Positions 1 to 8,619 are shown, counted from the stretch's first letter. The stretch is 64,000 bases of DNA from Gracilibacillus massiliensis (GCF_001458115.1 NZ_CZRP01000009.1:1-64000); one strand, 5' to 3'. The notes: generated from the letters alone by a model not told the origin. Program-made: numbers and translations.

Positions 1-42
1 CCGCCAGCGTTCGTCCTGAGCCAAGATCAAACTCTCAATAAA
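1..42 (-). rRNA. 16S ribosomal RNA, 5' end only (partial)
   Basis: Read on the minus strand this is the conserved start of bacterial 16S rRNA, including GAGTTTGATC, TGGCTCAG and GACGAACGCTGGCGG. The gene runs off the left edge of the window. The base after GATC is T where the common universal primer site has A or C. Confidence 0.95.
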
Positions 43-83
43 GTTGTCTTGCGCACAGTTTATCAAACTGGCTTGTTTCATGT

Positions 84-123
84 TTTTATCATACTGGTTG
101 TTTTGTTCAGTTTTCAAAGATCA
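84..123 (-). promoter_or_regulatory. rrn leader with boxA-like antitermination sequence
   Basis: Between tRNA-Ile and 16S the minus strand reads TGATCTTTGAAAACTGAAC. This closely matches the conserved leader found just upstream of 16S in Bacillus rrn operons, which takes part in processing and antitermination. Its placement within 80 nt of the 16S start supports the reading. Confidence 0.6.
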
Positions 124-133
124 ATGTAATAAA

Positions 134-210
<77 letters not shown>

Positions 211-226
211 ATTTATATTAATATTA

Positions 227-300
227 TGGAGCGGGTGAAGGGAATCGAACCCTCGACATCAGCTTGGAAGGCTGAGGTTTTACCACTAAACTACACCCGC
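227..300 (-). tRNA. tRNA-Gly (TCC)
   Basis: Complete cloverleaf with anticodon TCC, GTTCGATTC T-arm and an encoded CCA end. Part of the minus-strand tRNA cluster upstream of 16S. Confidence 0.97.
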
Positions 301-322
301 ATATTTAATTTAAACCTTCGAC

Positions 323-399
323 TGGTCGGGAAGACAGGATTTGAACCTGCGACCCCTTGGTCCCAAACCAAGTGCTCTACCAAGCTGAGCTACTTCCCG
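323..399 (-). tRNA. tRNA-Pro (TGG)
   Basis: Starts CGGGAAG and has anticodon TGG in the loop between TTGG and CCAA; the T-arm is GGTTCAAATCC and CCA is encoded. Confidence 0.97.
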
Positions 400-403
400 G
401 TTA

Positions 404-480
404 TGGCGCGCCCGAGAGGAGTCGAACCCCTAACCTCTTGATCCGTAGTCAAACGCTCTATCCAATTGAGCTACGGGCGC
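404..480 (-). tRNA. tRNA-Arg (ACG)
   Basis: Starts GCGCCCG with anticodon ACG (read as ICG after A34 deamination in bacteria); CCA is encoded. Only 4 nt separate it from tRNA-Pro. Confidence 0.97.
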
Positions 481-553
481 TTTATAAAAGCGACATCTAT
501 TAATATAACACGTATCAGTTAACTAAGTCAATAGTATTTCAATCATTTTTTGA

Positions 554-637
<84 letters not shown>

Positions 638-658
638 TCACTATCTATCAGATATGAA

Positions 659-734
659 TGGTGAGCCATGGAGGATTCGAACCTCCGACCCTCTGATTAA
701 AAGTCAGATGCTCTACCAACTGAGCTAATGGCTC
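659..734 (-). tRNA. tRNA-Lys (TTT)
   Basis: Starts GAGCCAT, anticodon TTT in the loop CTTTTAA, CCA encoded. A 199-nt spacer separates it from tRNA-Gln; that spacer holds a small hairpin (TTCGTC/GACGAA) but no gene I can support. Confidence 0.97.
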
Positions 735-933
735 TTGCTGTTTAATAAATCATGGCGTTAGCTCTATCTTCTCTACAAATTTGAAATTAACTATAAGTAG
801 AGATTTTTTATAAAAGCATCCCTGACGGCATCACTATTCTTTTTATAACCTTATACTTTGTGAAGTATCGATCAAGTACTAAGAATAGTATATTCGTCCT
901 TAAGACGAATGTTCTGTTTATTTCTAATAAAAA

Positions 934-1008
934 TGGCTGGGCTAGCTGGATTCGAACCAGCGCATGACGGTACCAAAAACCGTTGCCTTACCGCTTGGCT
1001 ATAGCCCA
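934..1008 (-). tRNA. tRNA-Gln (TTG)
   Basis: Starts TGGGCTATAGCCAAGC as in Bacillus tRNA-Gln, anticodon TTG in loop TTTTGGT, CCA encoded. Confidence 0.97.
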
Positions 1009-1013
1009 ACAAA

Positions 1014-1090
1014 TGGCGGTCCGGACGGGACTCGAACCCGCGACCTCCTGCGTGACAGGCAGGCATTCTAACCAACTGAACTACCGGACC
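1014..1090 (-). tRNA. tRNA-Asp (GTC)
   Basis: Starts GGTCCGGTAG, anticodon GTC in the CTGTCAC loop, CCA encoded. Confidence 0.97.
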
Positions 1091-1109
1091 TATTTAATTT
1101 TTGTAAAGA

Positions 1110-1181
1110 TGACCCGTACGGGATTCGAACCCGTGTTACCGCCGTGAAAGGGCGGTGTCTTAACCACTTGACCAACGGGCC
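1110..1181 (-). tRNA. tRNA-Glu (TTC)
   Basis: Starts GGCCCGTTGG, anticodon TTC within CTTTCAC. The 3' sequence following the discriminator A is TC, so CCA is not encoded. Confidence 0.96.
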
Positions 1182-1205
1182 ATGTTAAAATAAAAGATAA
1201 AAAAA

Positions 1206-1296
1206 TGGCGGAGAAGGAGGGATTTGAACCCTCGCGCCGCTTACACGACCTACACCCTTAGCAGGGGCGCCTCTTCAGCCACTTGAGTACTTCTCC
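1206..1296 (-). tRNA. tRNA-Ser (GCT)
   Basis: Class II tRNA of about 91 nt with a long variable arm, acceptor GGAGAAG/CTTCTCC, anticodon GCT and encoded CCA. Confidence 0.96.
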
Positions 1297-1297
1297 A

Positions 1298-1372
1298 TGG
1301 CTCCACAGGTAGGATTCGAACCTACGACCGATCGGTTAACAGCCGATTGCTCTACCACTGAGCTACTGTGGA
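1298..1372 (-). tRNA. tRNA-Asn (GTT)
   Basis: Starts TCCACAGTAG, anticodon GTT in CTGTTAA, CCA encoded. It is the first tRNA in the direction of transcription, so the order is Asn-Ser-Glu-Asp-Gln-Lys-Leu-Arg-Pro-Gly-Ile-16S. Confidence 0.97.
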
Positions 1373-1552
1373 ATAATGAATAACTCATGTTGACGACGTA
1401 GAATATATTACATCAATTTAAAACTAATGTCAACTGTTTTTTAATATTGTTTCTATTAAAGAAATAATGTGATCTTATAATCGACGCTTTTCAAAGTAGC
1501 GCCAATATAATTTACCACACTATCATAATCATAGTCAATAGTATTATATAAA

Positions 1553-2020
1553 TTATTTTTGATTAGACATATCTAGTGCTAGCATTCCTTTGCACCTTCC
1601 GCAACGATATTTTTTTACATCCAGTCGCTTTCTTCTTTTATATACATGATTACATTCTTTACAATAATAATGATACTTAAAATCATATTCCATAGAAGGC
1701 AACGGATTACAATGCCTTGGCGAATTTGTCTTCTTTAACAACTCTTTAAACTCAGGATCACGATGCTGGTAACCCTTCCCTTCAATATGCAAATGGTAAT
1801 GCACTAGTTCGTGTTTAATAATTCCCACAAATTCTTCATAACCTAGTTCATTATAATACTTAGGGTTTAGTTCTATTATTCGTTTAGCTGGTATATATCG
1901 TCCTCCTGTTGTCCTGAGGCGATGATTGAATGTAACGACATCTACAAATGGTTTATCAAAAAATTGTAAAGAAAGATCATTCGTTAACTTTTCTAATTCT
2001 CTTTGGCTTATCAGTGACAT
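1553..2020 (-). CDS. SprT-like zinc metalloprotein (YdcK type)
   Basis: Member of the SprT-like family; the precise cellular substrate in Bacillus is not established. The 155-residue protein has an HELVH metal-binding motif at residues 70-74 and a C-terminal zinc ribbon with Cys120, Cys123, Cys140 and Cys143. Both are family hallmarks and the length is normal. It is divergent from cmpA, matching the ydcK-cmpA-ydcI(tex) order of Bacillus. The start ATG follows an AGGTGTG Shine-Dalgarno-like sequence. No signal peptide is visible, so the protein should be cytoplasmic. Family assignment is secure; function is inferred. Confidence 0.93.
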   Translation of the reverse strand: MSLISQRELEKLTNDLSLQFFDKPFVDVVTFNHRLRTTGGRYIPAKRIIELNPKYYNELGYEEFVGIIKHELVHYHLHIEGKGYQHRDPEFKELLKKTNSPRHCNPLPSMEYDFKYHYYCKECNHVYKRRKRLDVKKYRCGRCKGMLALDMSNQK

Positions 2021-2084
2021 ACGTTCACACCTATCTCAAATAATTCATACATTATACCAACATACTTAAAAAGGAGGAATCAAA

Positions 2085-2207
2085 ATGCCTTCTTGGTTAA
2101 TTAGACAATTGACTGGTGCTTTCCATCAAAAAAACACGTATCAAATTCGATTATTAAACCAATGTTGGTTTTTTTATTGCAAAACAGAAAATAATCAAGA
2201 AGAGTAA
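2085..2207 (+). CDS. cmpA: Cortex morphogenetic protein CmpA
   Basis: A 40-codon gene with a strong AAGGAGGAAT ribosome binding site 4 nt before the ATG. The product starts MPSWLIRQL and contains the LLNQCWFFY core that I recognise from Bacillus CmpA. In B. subtilis CmpA works with ClpXP during sporulation to degrade SpoIVA that has not been correctly assembled, a quality control on the spore envelope. The C-terminus (CKTENNQEE) is a few residues longer and more acidic than the B. subtilis protein as I remember it. Its position between the SprT-like gene and tex matches Bacillus synteny. The presence of cmpA supports an endospore-forming host. Confidence 0.9.
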   Translation: MPSWLIRQLTGAFHQKNTYQIRLLNQCWFFYCKTENNQEE

Positions 2208-2233
2208 AAGGTACAAGTTGTACCCTTTACTCT
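2205..2233. terminator. Hairpin between convergent cmpA and tex
   Basis: Inverted repeat AAAGGTACAA/TTGTACCCTTT (one bulged base) starts at the cmpA stop codon and precedes ACTCTATTTT. It probably ends cmpA transcription and may also serve tex. Confidence 0.55.
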
Positions 2234-2271
2234 ATTTTACAGGTTTTATGCATCCGCAAAATCTAAACTTC

Positions 2272-4440
2272 TTATGCTTGAATCATAGTTAAAGCTATTC
2301 GTTGTTTTTGTTGATCTACTTGATCGACCCAAACTGTTACAACGTCTCCAACAGAGACAATATCCATTGGATGTTTCACAAATTGATTCGACAGTTTTGA
2401 AATGTGAACTAGCCCATCTTGTTTGACGCCAATATCGACAAACACACCAAAATCAACGACATTCCGAACCGTTCCTTGTAATTCCATTCCATTTTGCAGA
2501 TCTTCCATAGATAACACATTCTTTTTTAATAATGGTTGAGGTAAGTCATCACGAGGATCACGGTTTGGACTAATTAACGCTTTTAAAATATCCTCTAATG
2601 TCGGCAAACCGATATCCAATGTATGAGCTAATTCTCTTTTGTTCAAATCTTTTATTACTTCTCTTAATTGCTCTGAACCTAAGTTATCCAAACTTGAATT
2701 AACTTCTGCTAATAGTTGCTTTGTTGCTTTGTATGATTCAGGGTGAATTGGCGTGCGATCTAACGGCTCTTCTCCTTCTGTCACCCGTAAAAATCCGATA
2801 CTCTGTTCATACGTTTTATTACCTAACCTTGGTATATCTTTTAATTGCTTACGATTGGTAAATTTACCAAACTCATCACGGTATTTCACAATATTATTCG
2901 CAACGGTTTTGTTAAGACCTGAGACATATTGGAGTAAAGATGATGAGGCTGTATTAACATTGACTCCTACTTGGTTTACCGCTGTTTCTACTATGAACGT
3001 TAATGATTCTGTTAACCTTTTTTGACTAACATCATGTTGGTATTGTCCCACTCCTATTGCTTTTGGTTCTATTTTTACAAGTTCTGCTAATGGATCCTGG
3101 ACACGTCTAGCAATCGACACCGCACTTCTTTCTTCTACTTGTAATTCCGGGAACTCCTCACGTGCTAACTTAGAAGCAGAGTACACACTTGCACCTGCTT
3201 CGTTGACAATAATATAAGCTATATCTAATTGGTGATTTTCAATTACATTAGCAATGAATTGTTCTGTTTCTCTAGAAGCCGTTCCATTTCCAATCGCAAT
3301 TAATTCAATTGGATAATCTTTTAGAAATTTTAAGACCTTTTTCTCTGCACCAGCTGTGTCATGCTTTGGTGCTGTTGGATACATCACATCTACCGCTTTT
3401 ACTTTTCCAGTATCATCAACAACCGCTAATTTACAGCCAGTACGAAAAGCTGGATCGACTCCTAACACATACTTGCCTTTTAACGGAGGTTGTAATAATA
3501 AACTTTTTAAATTTTTTGAGAAAATATCAATTGCCTGTTCTTCTGCTTTCTCACTTAGAGCTGACCTTATTTCCCGTTCTACAGATGGTTGAATAAGACG
3601 CTTATAACTATCTTCAATTACTACCTCTAAAAATTCTGTCGTTTGTTTGTTGCTTGCTTGTTTCACAACTTGCTTTTGAATATATTCTGTAATAGCTTCA
3701 ACTGGAGCTTCAATAGAAACTTTAAGTACATCTTCTTTTTCGCCGCGATTCAATGCTAGAATTCGGTGGGATACAATTTTATTTACCGCTTCACTATAGT
3801 CATAGTACATTTCGAAAATTTTCTTTTCGTCAATATCTGCTTTCTTAGCTTTAGAAAAAAATACACCTTTTTGATGTGTTAGTTTTCTTATTTGTTCACG
3901 GAATTTCGGTTCATCGGCGATCCATTCTGCTATAATATCCTGAACTCCAGCAAGTACATCTTCCACTGTATGTAGTTCGTTTTCTTCTGAAAAGTAATCG
4001 ACTGCTTCTTCATTTAATGAAATGTTTTGCTGTTGATATACTCGTTCAGCTAATGGTTCTAATCCTTTTTCTTTTGCAACCGTTGCTCTGGTACGACGTT
4101 TTTGTTTGTATGGACGGTATAAATCTTCTACTTTCTGTAATTGAGTAGCTTTCTCTATCTCTTGTTGCAATTCTTGTGTAAGTTTTTCTTGTTCATCAAT
4201 TAATCGGATCACTTCTTGTTTGCGATCTGCTAATGTATTGACATAATTCCATGCATCTTGAATATCCTTGATTTGCACCTCATCTAAGGAACCGGTCATT
4301 TCCTTACGATAACGTGCGATGAATGGAACTGTATTTCCCTCTTCTAAAAGGTTAATAACACTTGTTACTGACTTTTGATTAATTTTTGTTCTTTCTGCGA
4401 CATTATTAATTAACTGTAAATGGTCTTCACTATTTGGCAA
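2272..4440 (-). CDS. tex: Tex family RNA-binding transcription accessory protein
   Basis: Tex is a conserved cytoplasmic nucleic-acid-binding protein linked to transcription; its exact role is not settled. The 722-residue protein has the usual order: N-terminal helical region, a YqgF/RNase H-like domain from about residue 323 (VLGVDPAFRTG), helix-hairpin-helix repeats around 500-560 and a C-terminal S1 RNA-binding domain around 650-720 (GTVRNVVDFGVFVDIG). The length is typical. The start is taken as TTG because GGAGG lies 7 nt upstream and no in-frame ATG is better placed; an ATG just upstream is out of frame. It is followed on the other strand by convergent cmpA. Confidence 0.95.
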   Translation of the reverse strand: MPNSEDHLQLINNVAERTKINQKSVTSVINLLEEGNTVPFIARYRKEMTGSLDEVQIKDIQDAWNYVNTLADRKQEVIRLIDEQEKLTQELQQEIEKATQLQKVEDLYRPYKQKRRTRATVAKEKGLEPLAERVYQQQNISLNEEAVDYFSEENELHTVEDVLAGVQDIIAEWIADEPKFREQIRKLTHQKGVFFSKAKKADIDEKKIFEMYYDYSEAVNKIVSHRILALNRGEKEDVLKVSIEAPVEAITEYIQKQVVKQASNKQTTEFLEVVIEDSYKRLIQPSVEREIRSALSEKAEEQAIDIFSKNLKSLLLQPPLKGKYVLGVDPAFRTGCKLAVVDDTGKVKAVDVMYPTAPKHDTAGAEKKVLKFLKDYPIELIAIGNGTASRETEQFIANVIENHQLDIAYIIVNEAGASVYSASKLAREEFPELQVEERSAVSIARRVQDPLAELVKIEPKAIGVGQYQHDVSQKRLTESLTFIVETAVNQVGVNVNTASSSLLQYVSGLNKTVANNIVKYRDEFGKFTNRKQLKDIPRLGNKTYEQSIGFLRVTEGEEPLDRTPIHPESYKATKQLLAEVNSSLDNLGSEQLREVIKDLNKRELAHTLDIGLPTLEDILKALISPNRDPRDDLPQPLLKKNVLSMEDLQNGMELQGTVRNVVDFGVFVDIGVKQDGLVHISKLSNQFVKHPMDIVSVGDVVTVWVDQVDQQKQRIALTMIQA

Positions 4441-4790
4441 TGTATTTCCTCCTTCATACTAATCCTCCTTTATTTTAACAAAAAGCAGGAAAATAAGAAA
4501 TGCCCAAGCAATAGCACAAAACAATCCCAAATTTTTTAGATCTAATACTGAGTTGACACAAACCCATAAGTATTGATAATTTTGTAAGTTCGTTTAACGT
4601 GGATAAGTTACTTCTGATCTTCTTCACGGGAAAAGTGCTGCTGTAGACGGGAATTATACTGATCTTCACGGGAATTATCGTTTATTCCAGTGAAGAAGCA
4701 AACAATTCCCGTGAAGAGACTCTACAACAATCGTTTACTTCGCAGCAGTTTAGTTTAACGCTCAATCGTTATAAAGATTTATTGCATTAG
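4441..4790. repeat. Intergenic array of CGGGAA motifs (4621-4720) between rsbX and tex
   Basis: The 350-nt gap has no convincing gene. From 4621 to 4720 it holds TTCACGGGAA, TAGACGGGAATT and TTCACGGGAATT in direct orientation, then TTCCAGTGAAG and AATTCCCGTGAAG inverted, spaced about 20-35 nt. The same motifs recur at 23214-23331. The rest of the gap is AT-rich and shows nothing I can name. Confidence 0.7.
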
Positions 4791-4825
4791 AAAAGGAACC
4801 TCTTAGTTATGAAAGAGATTCCTTG
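4791..4825 (-). terminator. Rho-independent terminator of the sigB operon
   Basis: On the minus strand AAGGAATCTCTT pairs with AAGAGGTTCCTT and is followed by TTCT. The 5' half of the stem lies in the last codons of rsbX. Confidence 0.75.
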
Positions 4826-5415
4826 TTATATTTCATTGCTATTAATGTAGTATCATCATCTAATTTATGACTGTACAAATGTTTAAACGTATCGGTAATG
4901 TGTGTGACATTATCATGGAGAAAGTAAGAATTGGATATTTCTTTTGGATCCACACCATCCGAAAACATAATGAAAATTAGATCATCCTCCAAAATGTCCT
5001 TCACTACTTTAAATGGACGGTGGTAACCACTTAAATAACCAACTTGAGGTATATTTCTTTTTTTAATGGAATTGGATGTAATGGTCATTAAACCAATATT
5101 GCCAATAGATGAATAGAAATATTGTTTGGAATTTAGGTCTATTTGCAGAATCCCTAGCACAACACCGCGTTTCCCTACTAATTGCTCATTACTTTTTTTT
5201 ATCATCTCAGTTACTGTGTCATCGACATTATCTCGAATAACATCCATGACAACCTGTGAGGACTCTTTAGCAAGTTCACCACTACCAAGCCCATCGGCTA
5301 TAGCGCATGTAAAAGTATCGTCCGTTTCAGAATAGAAATAACTGTCACCACAATAATAGTTACCTTTTTTTGCTTTTTGAAAAACAGATACTTCTATTTG
5401 TTGCTTACCAGACAT
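4807..5415 (-). CDS. rsbX: RsbX, PP2C-type serine phosphatase, stressosome feedback
   Basis: RsbX dephosphorylates RsbS and RsbR to reset the stressosome after SigB activation. The 202-residue protein is a minimal PP2C fold: the DGLGSGELA metal-site motif lies near residue 42, FSDGVDP marks the second conserved segment and DDTTLI the last aspartates. Length and last position in the operon match Bacillus rsbX. Its ATG overlaps the sigB stop codon by one base, implying coupled translation. It is transcribed with sigB from the SigB promoter at 7081-7106. A terminator follows directly. Confidence 0.94.
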   Translation of the reverse strand: MSGKQQIEVSVFQKAKKGNYYCGDSYFYSETDDTFTCAIADGLGSGELAKESSQVVMDVIRDNVDDTVTEMIKKSNEQLVGKRGVVLGILQIDLNSKQYFYSSIGNIGLMTITSNSIKKRNIPQVGYLSGYHRPFKVVKDILEDDLIFIMFSDGVDPKEISNSYFLHDNVTHITDTFKHLYSHKLDDDTTLIAMKYNKESLS

Positions 5416-6206
5416 TAGCGAATAGCCCCCATATTTTCAGCTTGTAGTGCTTCGCGGAGTTTTTTTAATGCGTGTCTTTGTATTCTGGACACATGCATTT
5501 GAGATATGCCTAATAACTCTCCTGTTTCTTTTTGACTCATATTGTCAAAGTAGGTATAACGAAGAATTTGTTGTTCTCTCTCATTTAAAATAGGCATAAT
5601 CTTCTTTAATAAAAGTTGTCGATCTACATCTTCATAACCCGATTCTTGATTACCAATTAAATCTAATATAGAAACCTCACTGCCATCTGAGTCTGCCTCG
5701 ATTTTTCGGTCTACTGATAGTGCATTATAACTTTGACTCATTTCCATCGTTTCTAAAACTTCTTCTTCTGAAACTTCAAGATAATCAGCAATTTCCTTGA
5801 TTGACGGTGATTTTTGATTGTCTGTTGTTAAATATTCCGTTGCCTTTTTTATTTTTGGACCTAATTCTTTTATTCGTCTCGGTACATGTACACTCCATGT
5901 CTTGTCACGAATAAAACGTTTTATTTCACCAATAATCGTTGGAATTGCAAAAGATTCAAATGATCTACCTACATCTGGATCATATCTCCTGATTGCAGCT
6001 AATAACCCTAACATTCCAACCTGTTCTAAGTCCTCATAAATCATATTGTTTTTTGCATATTTGCGCGCTAAGGATTTCACTAGCTTCTGGTAGGTTAATA
6101 CAATCTTTTCTTGTGTTTCGTGATCGTCCGGATTCTCTTGAAAGGTACGAATCCATAGGTAAACCTCATCCTCGCGATTATTGTGTGGTCGAAATTTGGT
6201 CGTCAT
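5415..6206 (-). CDS. sigB: RNA polymerase sigma factor SigB
   Basis: Alternative sigma factor for the general stress regulon. Region 2 (EDLEQVGMLGLLAAIRRYDP and the IPTIIGEIKRF segment) and region 4 helix-turn-helix (KETGELLGISQMHVSRIQ) are very close to B. subtilis SigB, and length is normal at 263 residues. I place the start at the ATG of MTTKFRP, which has AGGTGG upstream; a start seven codons earlier is possible. The gene overlaps rsbW by 29 nt and touches rsbX, so the three are translationally linked. RsbW sequesters the protein in unstressed cells. Confidence 0.96.
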   Translation of the reverse strand: MTTKFRPHNNREDEVYLWIRTFQENPDDHETQEKIVLTYQKLVKSLARKYAKNNMIYEDLEQVGMLGLLAAIRRYDPDVGRSFESFAIPTIIGEIKRFIRDKTWSVHVPRRIKELGPKIKKATEYLTTDNQKSPSIKEIADYLEVSEEEVLETMEMSQSYNALSVDRKIEADSDGSEVSILDLIGNQESGYEDVDRQLLLKKIMPILNEREQQILRYTYFDNMSQKETGELLGISQMHVSRIQRHALKKLREALQAENMGAIR

Positions 6207-6654
6207 TGATATCCACCTCATTCTCATGGAGGTATTTGGTCATTAACACGATCACACCGTAATCATTTTTTATTTCTACCTTATCCATTAAAGCTTCAAT
6301 TAAGAATAAGCCAAAGCCTCCTTCACGCATGTCGTCAATGGATTGGTTATTTTGATATGGACCAATGCCTTCTTTTACTTTTTTCAAATCAAAACTTTCA
6401 CCGCGATCCGCTACCATGACTTCTAAGCGATCTGAATATAAAGCGAACCCAACCGTTACTTCGCCAGCCTCTTCATTTTCATAAGCGTGTTCCGTAGCAT
6501 TGGACATCGCTTCAGATATCGCAACTTTTAAATCTTCTATTTCTTCATAACTAAAGCCCATCCTATTTGCAATTCCGGATGTACTTAATCTTACTACTCC
6601 TACATATTCTGCTTTTGCTGGTACTCTCATTTCAATGAAATCAAAGGGTTCCAT
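6178..6654 (-). CDS. rsbW: RsbW, anti-SigB factor and serine kinase
   Basis: RsbW binds SigB and phosphorylates RsbV. The 158-residue protein is a GHKL ATPase/kinase: the N box is in SEAMSNATEHAYENE and the G1 box in VADRGESFD. The start ATG lies one base after the rsbV stop and has AGGTGGG 7-8 nt upstream; a ten-codon longer reading frame begins inside rsbV and is less likely. It sits between its substrate gene rsbV and its target gene sigB, as in Bacillus. Confidence 0.95.
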   Translation of the reverse strand: MEPFDFIEMRVPAKAEYVGVVRLSTSGIANRMGFSYEEIEDLKVAISEAMSNATEHAYENEEAGEVTVGFALYSDRLEVMVADRGESFDLKKVKEGIGPYQNNQSIDDMREGGFGLFLIEALMDKVEIKNDYGVIVLMTKYLHENEVDINDDQISTTQ

Positions 6655-6655
6655 A

Positions 6656-6985
6656 TTATTTCCCACCTCGTACCGTTGAGTCAATATTTAGTACACTATC
6701 TAAACCTGTTATTTTAAACAAGCGTTGAACGCGATCCTGTAAAGCGACCAAACGTAATTCACTATCATGTTCTTTCGTTGATTTTAAGACGCTGATAAAT
6801 ACACCAAGCCCCGTACTATCTAAATAGTTCACCTGTTCTAAGTCTACTACAACTTTGGTGTTTTTTATTTTTGTTAAAGGTAAAAGAGTCTCCTTTAACC
6901 TTGGTGCTGTATAGGCATCTATTTCACCGATAAGTTTAACTTGTTGTGTTTCACTATAATCCATCACTTCAATATCTAAGTTCAA
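6656..6985 (-). CDS. rsbV: RsbV, anti-anti-sigma factor
   Basis: STAS-domain protein of 109 residues that releases SigB from RsbW when unphosphorylated. The conserved acceptor serine is Ser57 in NYLDSTGLG. RsbU removes the phosphate after stress. The ATG has a GAGGAGG ribosome binding site, and the SigB promoter lies about 95-120 nt upstream, giving autocatalytic expression of rsbV-rsbW-sigB-rsbX. Confidence 0.96.
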   Translation of the reverse strand: MNLDIEVMDYSETQQVKLIGEIDAYTAPRLKETLLPLTKIKNTKVVVDLEQVNYLDSTGLGVFISVLKSTKEHDSELRLVALQDRVQRLFKITGLDSVLNIDSTVRGGK

Positions 6986-7080
6986 GATAGTTACCTCCTC
7001 GTCATTTGTTATCTATTTGTCCGTCTATGTAATTCATGATTGGGTCCCTAACAATACAAATATAGGGCTCTTCATCACCT

Positions 7081-7106
7081 ATTCCCTTTTCCATGAAGTT
7101 GTAAAC
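7081..7106 (-). promoter_or_regulatory. SigB-dependent promoter inside the operon
   Basis: Minus strand GTTTAC (7101-7106), 14-nt spacer, GGGAAT (7081-7086) fits the SigB consensus GTTTAA-N13-15-GGGWAW. It starts immediately after the rsbU stop codon and drives rsbV-rsbW-sigB-rsbX, the same arrangement as in B. subtilis. Confidence 0.88.
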
Positions 7107-8105
7107 TTATTTTTTTAAAAAGATAAGCGTAAAGTCATCTCTTAAATGAAAATCCTGCAGACGTTCAAAATGACGATAAGCTAACTCAACGGCTTCTTGT
7201 GCGGGCAAATGCATATACTTACGAATCACATTCAACATTTCATCCGGCTCGATAAAGCGATTACCAATCCTACATTCGGTGACACCATCCGTTAGTAAAA
7301 TAACCATGTCTCCAGCTTCCATCTGAATATCAAATTGCTCATAGGTAGCATTTTCAGAAACACCTAATACGATGCCTTTCGTTTTAATCTCAAAAAATTC
7401 ATCTTTTTTGGAACAATAATAGAAGCCCGGTTCATGTCCAGCTGATGAGAATTGTAGTAGACCTGTCTCTGGATTTAATAAGCCATAAAACATTGTAATA
7501 AACATGCTTGTATCCACATTTCGCTCCACTACGCGATTTAGATTTTCTAAAATCACATCAGGGGTTCTAAGTGAATCAGGGAAACTGTCTAACGAATACT
7601 TTATCATTGACATCGCTAACGCAGCAGGAACACCCTTGCCGATTACATCTGCTATAGCAATCCCTAAATTGTTAGATGAGTCTATTACGAAATGATGATA
7701 ATCACCGTTCATCTGATGCGCTGGTACACTAATTGCACCAATATCCATGCCCTTAATTTCAGGTTTAGTTGTGGATAAAAGTGTTTTCTGCATATTCGCA
7801 GCCACAGAAATTTCTGATTCTATTTCACCTTGCTTCTCTCTTAATGACTGAAATTCCTGATAGGCAAGCCCATAGGAAATCATTGTCTCTAACAAAAAAT
7901 TCATCGAGAGATTAATTTCCTTAGGTAAGTCTGGATACAACTCTTCTAAAGCTTGAATATGCACATTAATAATTTCTTCGGGGGATATATTATGTTGAAT
8001 CGATAATTTACTAAATTGATCTGCTTGGTATAAAAACGTTTCGTCCTCTGATTCAATGTACTCCTTTAATAAATTTCGATAGTTGTTAACATCTAAGGGT
8101 TCCAT
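7107..8105 (-). CDS. rsbU: RsbU, PP2C phosphatase activated by RsbT
   Basis: RsbU dephosphorylates RsbV to switch SigB on under environmental stress. Of its 332 residues, the first roughly 85 are the helical RsbT-binding domain and the rest a SpoIIE-type PP2C domain with the NGDYHHF and IADVIGKGVPAAL motifs and DDFTLI near the end. Length matches the family. A 110-nt gap separates it from rsbT. The ATG has an AGGAGGTA site 6 nt upstream. It is encoded with the upstream rsbR-S-T genes and ends where the SigB promoter begins. Confidence 0.95.
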   Translation of the reverse strand: MEPLDVNNYRNLLKEYIESEDETFLYQADQFSKLSIQHNISPEEIINVHIQALEELYPDLPKEINLSMNFLLETMISYGLAYQEFQSLREKQGEIESEISVAANMQKTLLSTTKPEIKGMDIGAISVPAHQMNGDYHHFVIDSSNNLGIAIADVIGKGVPAALAMSMIKYSLDSFPDSLRTPDVILENLNRVVERNVDTSMFITMFYGLLNPETGLLQFSSAGHEPGFYYCSKKDEFFEIKTKGIVLGVSENATYEQFDIQMEAGDMVILLTDGVTECRIGNRFIEPDEMLNVIRKYMHLPAQEAVELAYRHFERLQDFHLRDDFTLIFLKK

Positions 8106-8215
8106 CTCAATACCTCCTAACTGTGTTAGCTACTAATTCTTTGGCTAAAAAATATTATTGTAATATAGGAGTATTATGAAAACAAATTTTGATCAAAATT
8201 GCTTCATTCTGTTGA

Positions 8216-8617
8216 CTAACGAACCCATTTTATCGTTGTAATTGTCGTACCGCTTTCTGGTTCTGACACAATATCAAAATAATCCATTAATCTTTTGACA
8301 CCAGGTAAACCGGCACCAAGTCCTCCAGAAGTCGAGTAACCGTCTTCCATCACTTTACTTAGGTCAGCTATACCAGGACCTTGATCGGAAGCAACAATCT
8401 TTAGTCCTTTTTTATTCAAATCCTCTTCTATTTCAAATGTCACGGCGCCTTTTTCCGCATACAAATAAATGTTTCGTGCTAATTCAGATATCGCTGTAGC
8501 AATTCGCGCTTGATCAACTGTACCAAAACCTATTTCTTTTGCTAATTCTCTTCCCATTTGCCTTGCACCGACGATATCCCATTCTTTATTAATTTGCACT
8601 TGTGATTTTGTTTTCAT
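8216..8617 (-). CDS. rsbT: RsbT, serine kinase and activator of RsbU
   Basis: RsbT is held by the RsbR-RsbS stressosome; on stress it phosphorylates them and leaves to bind RsbU. The 133-residue GHKL kinase shows ISELARNIYLYAEKG (N box), DQGPGI (G1) and GGLGAGLPG (G2). The ATG at 8617 has GGAGG 7 nt upstream; a GTG two codons earlier overlaps the rsbS stop. The overlap or near-contact with rsbS suggests translational coupling, as in Bacillus. Confidence 0.95.
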   Translation of the reverse strand: MKTKSQVQINKEWDIVGARQMGRELAKEIGFGTVDQARIATAISELARNIYLYAEKGAVTFEIEEDLNKKGLKIVASDQGPGIADLSKVMEDGYSTSGGLGAGLPGVKRLMDYFDIVSEPESGTTITTIKWVR

Positions 8618-8619
8618 AC

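Noticed and set aside
4475-4669. 64-codon minus-strand frame between rsbX and tex
   Set aside because: Overlaps the CGGGAA array, lacks a ribosome binding site and has an implausible composition.
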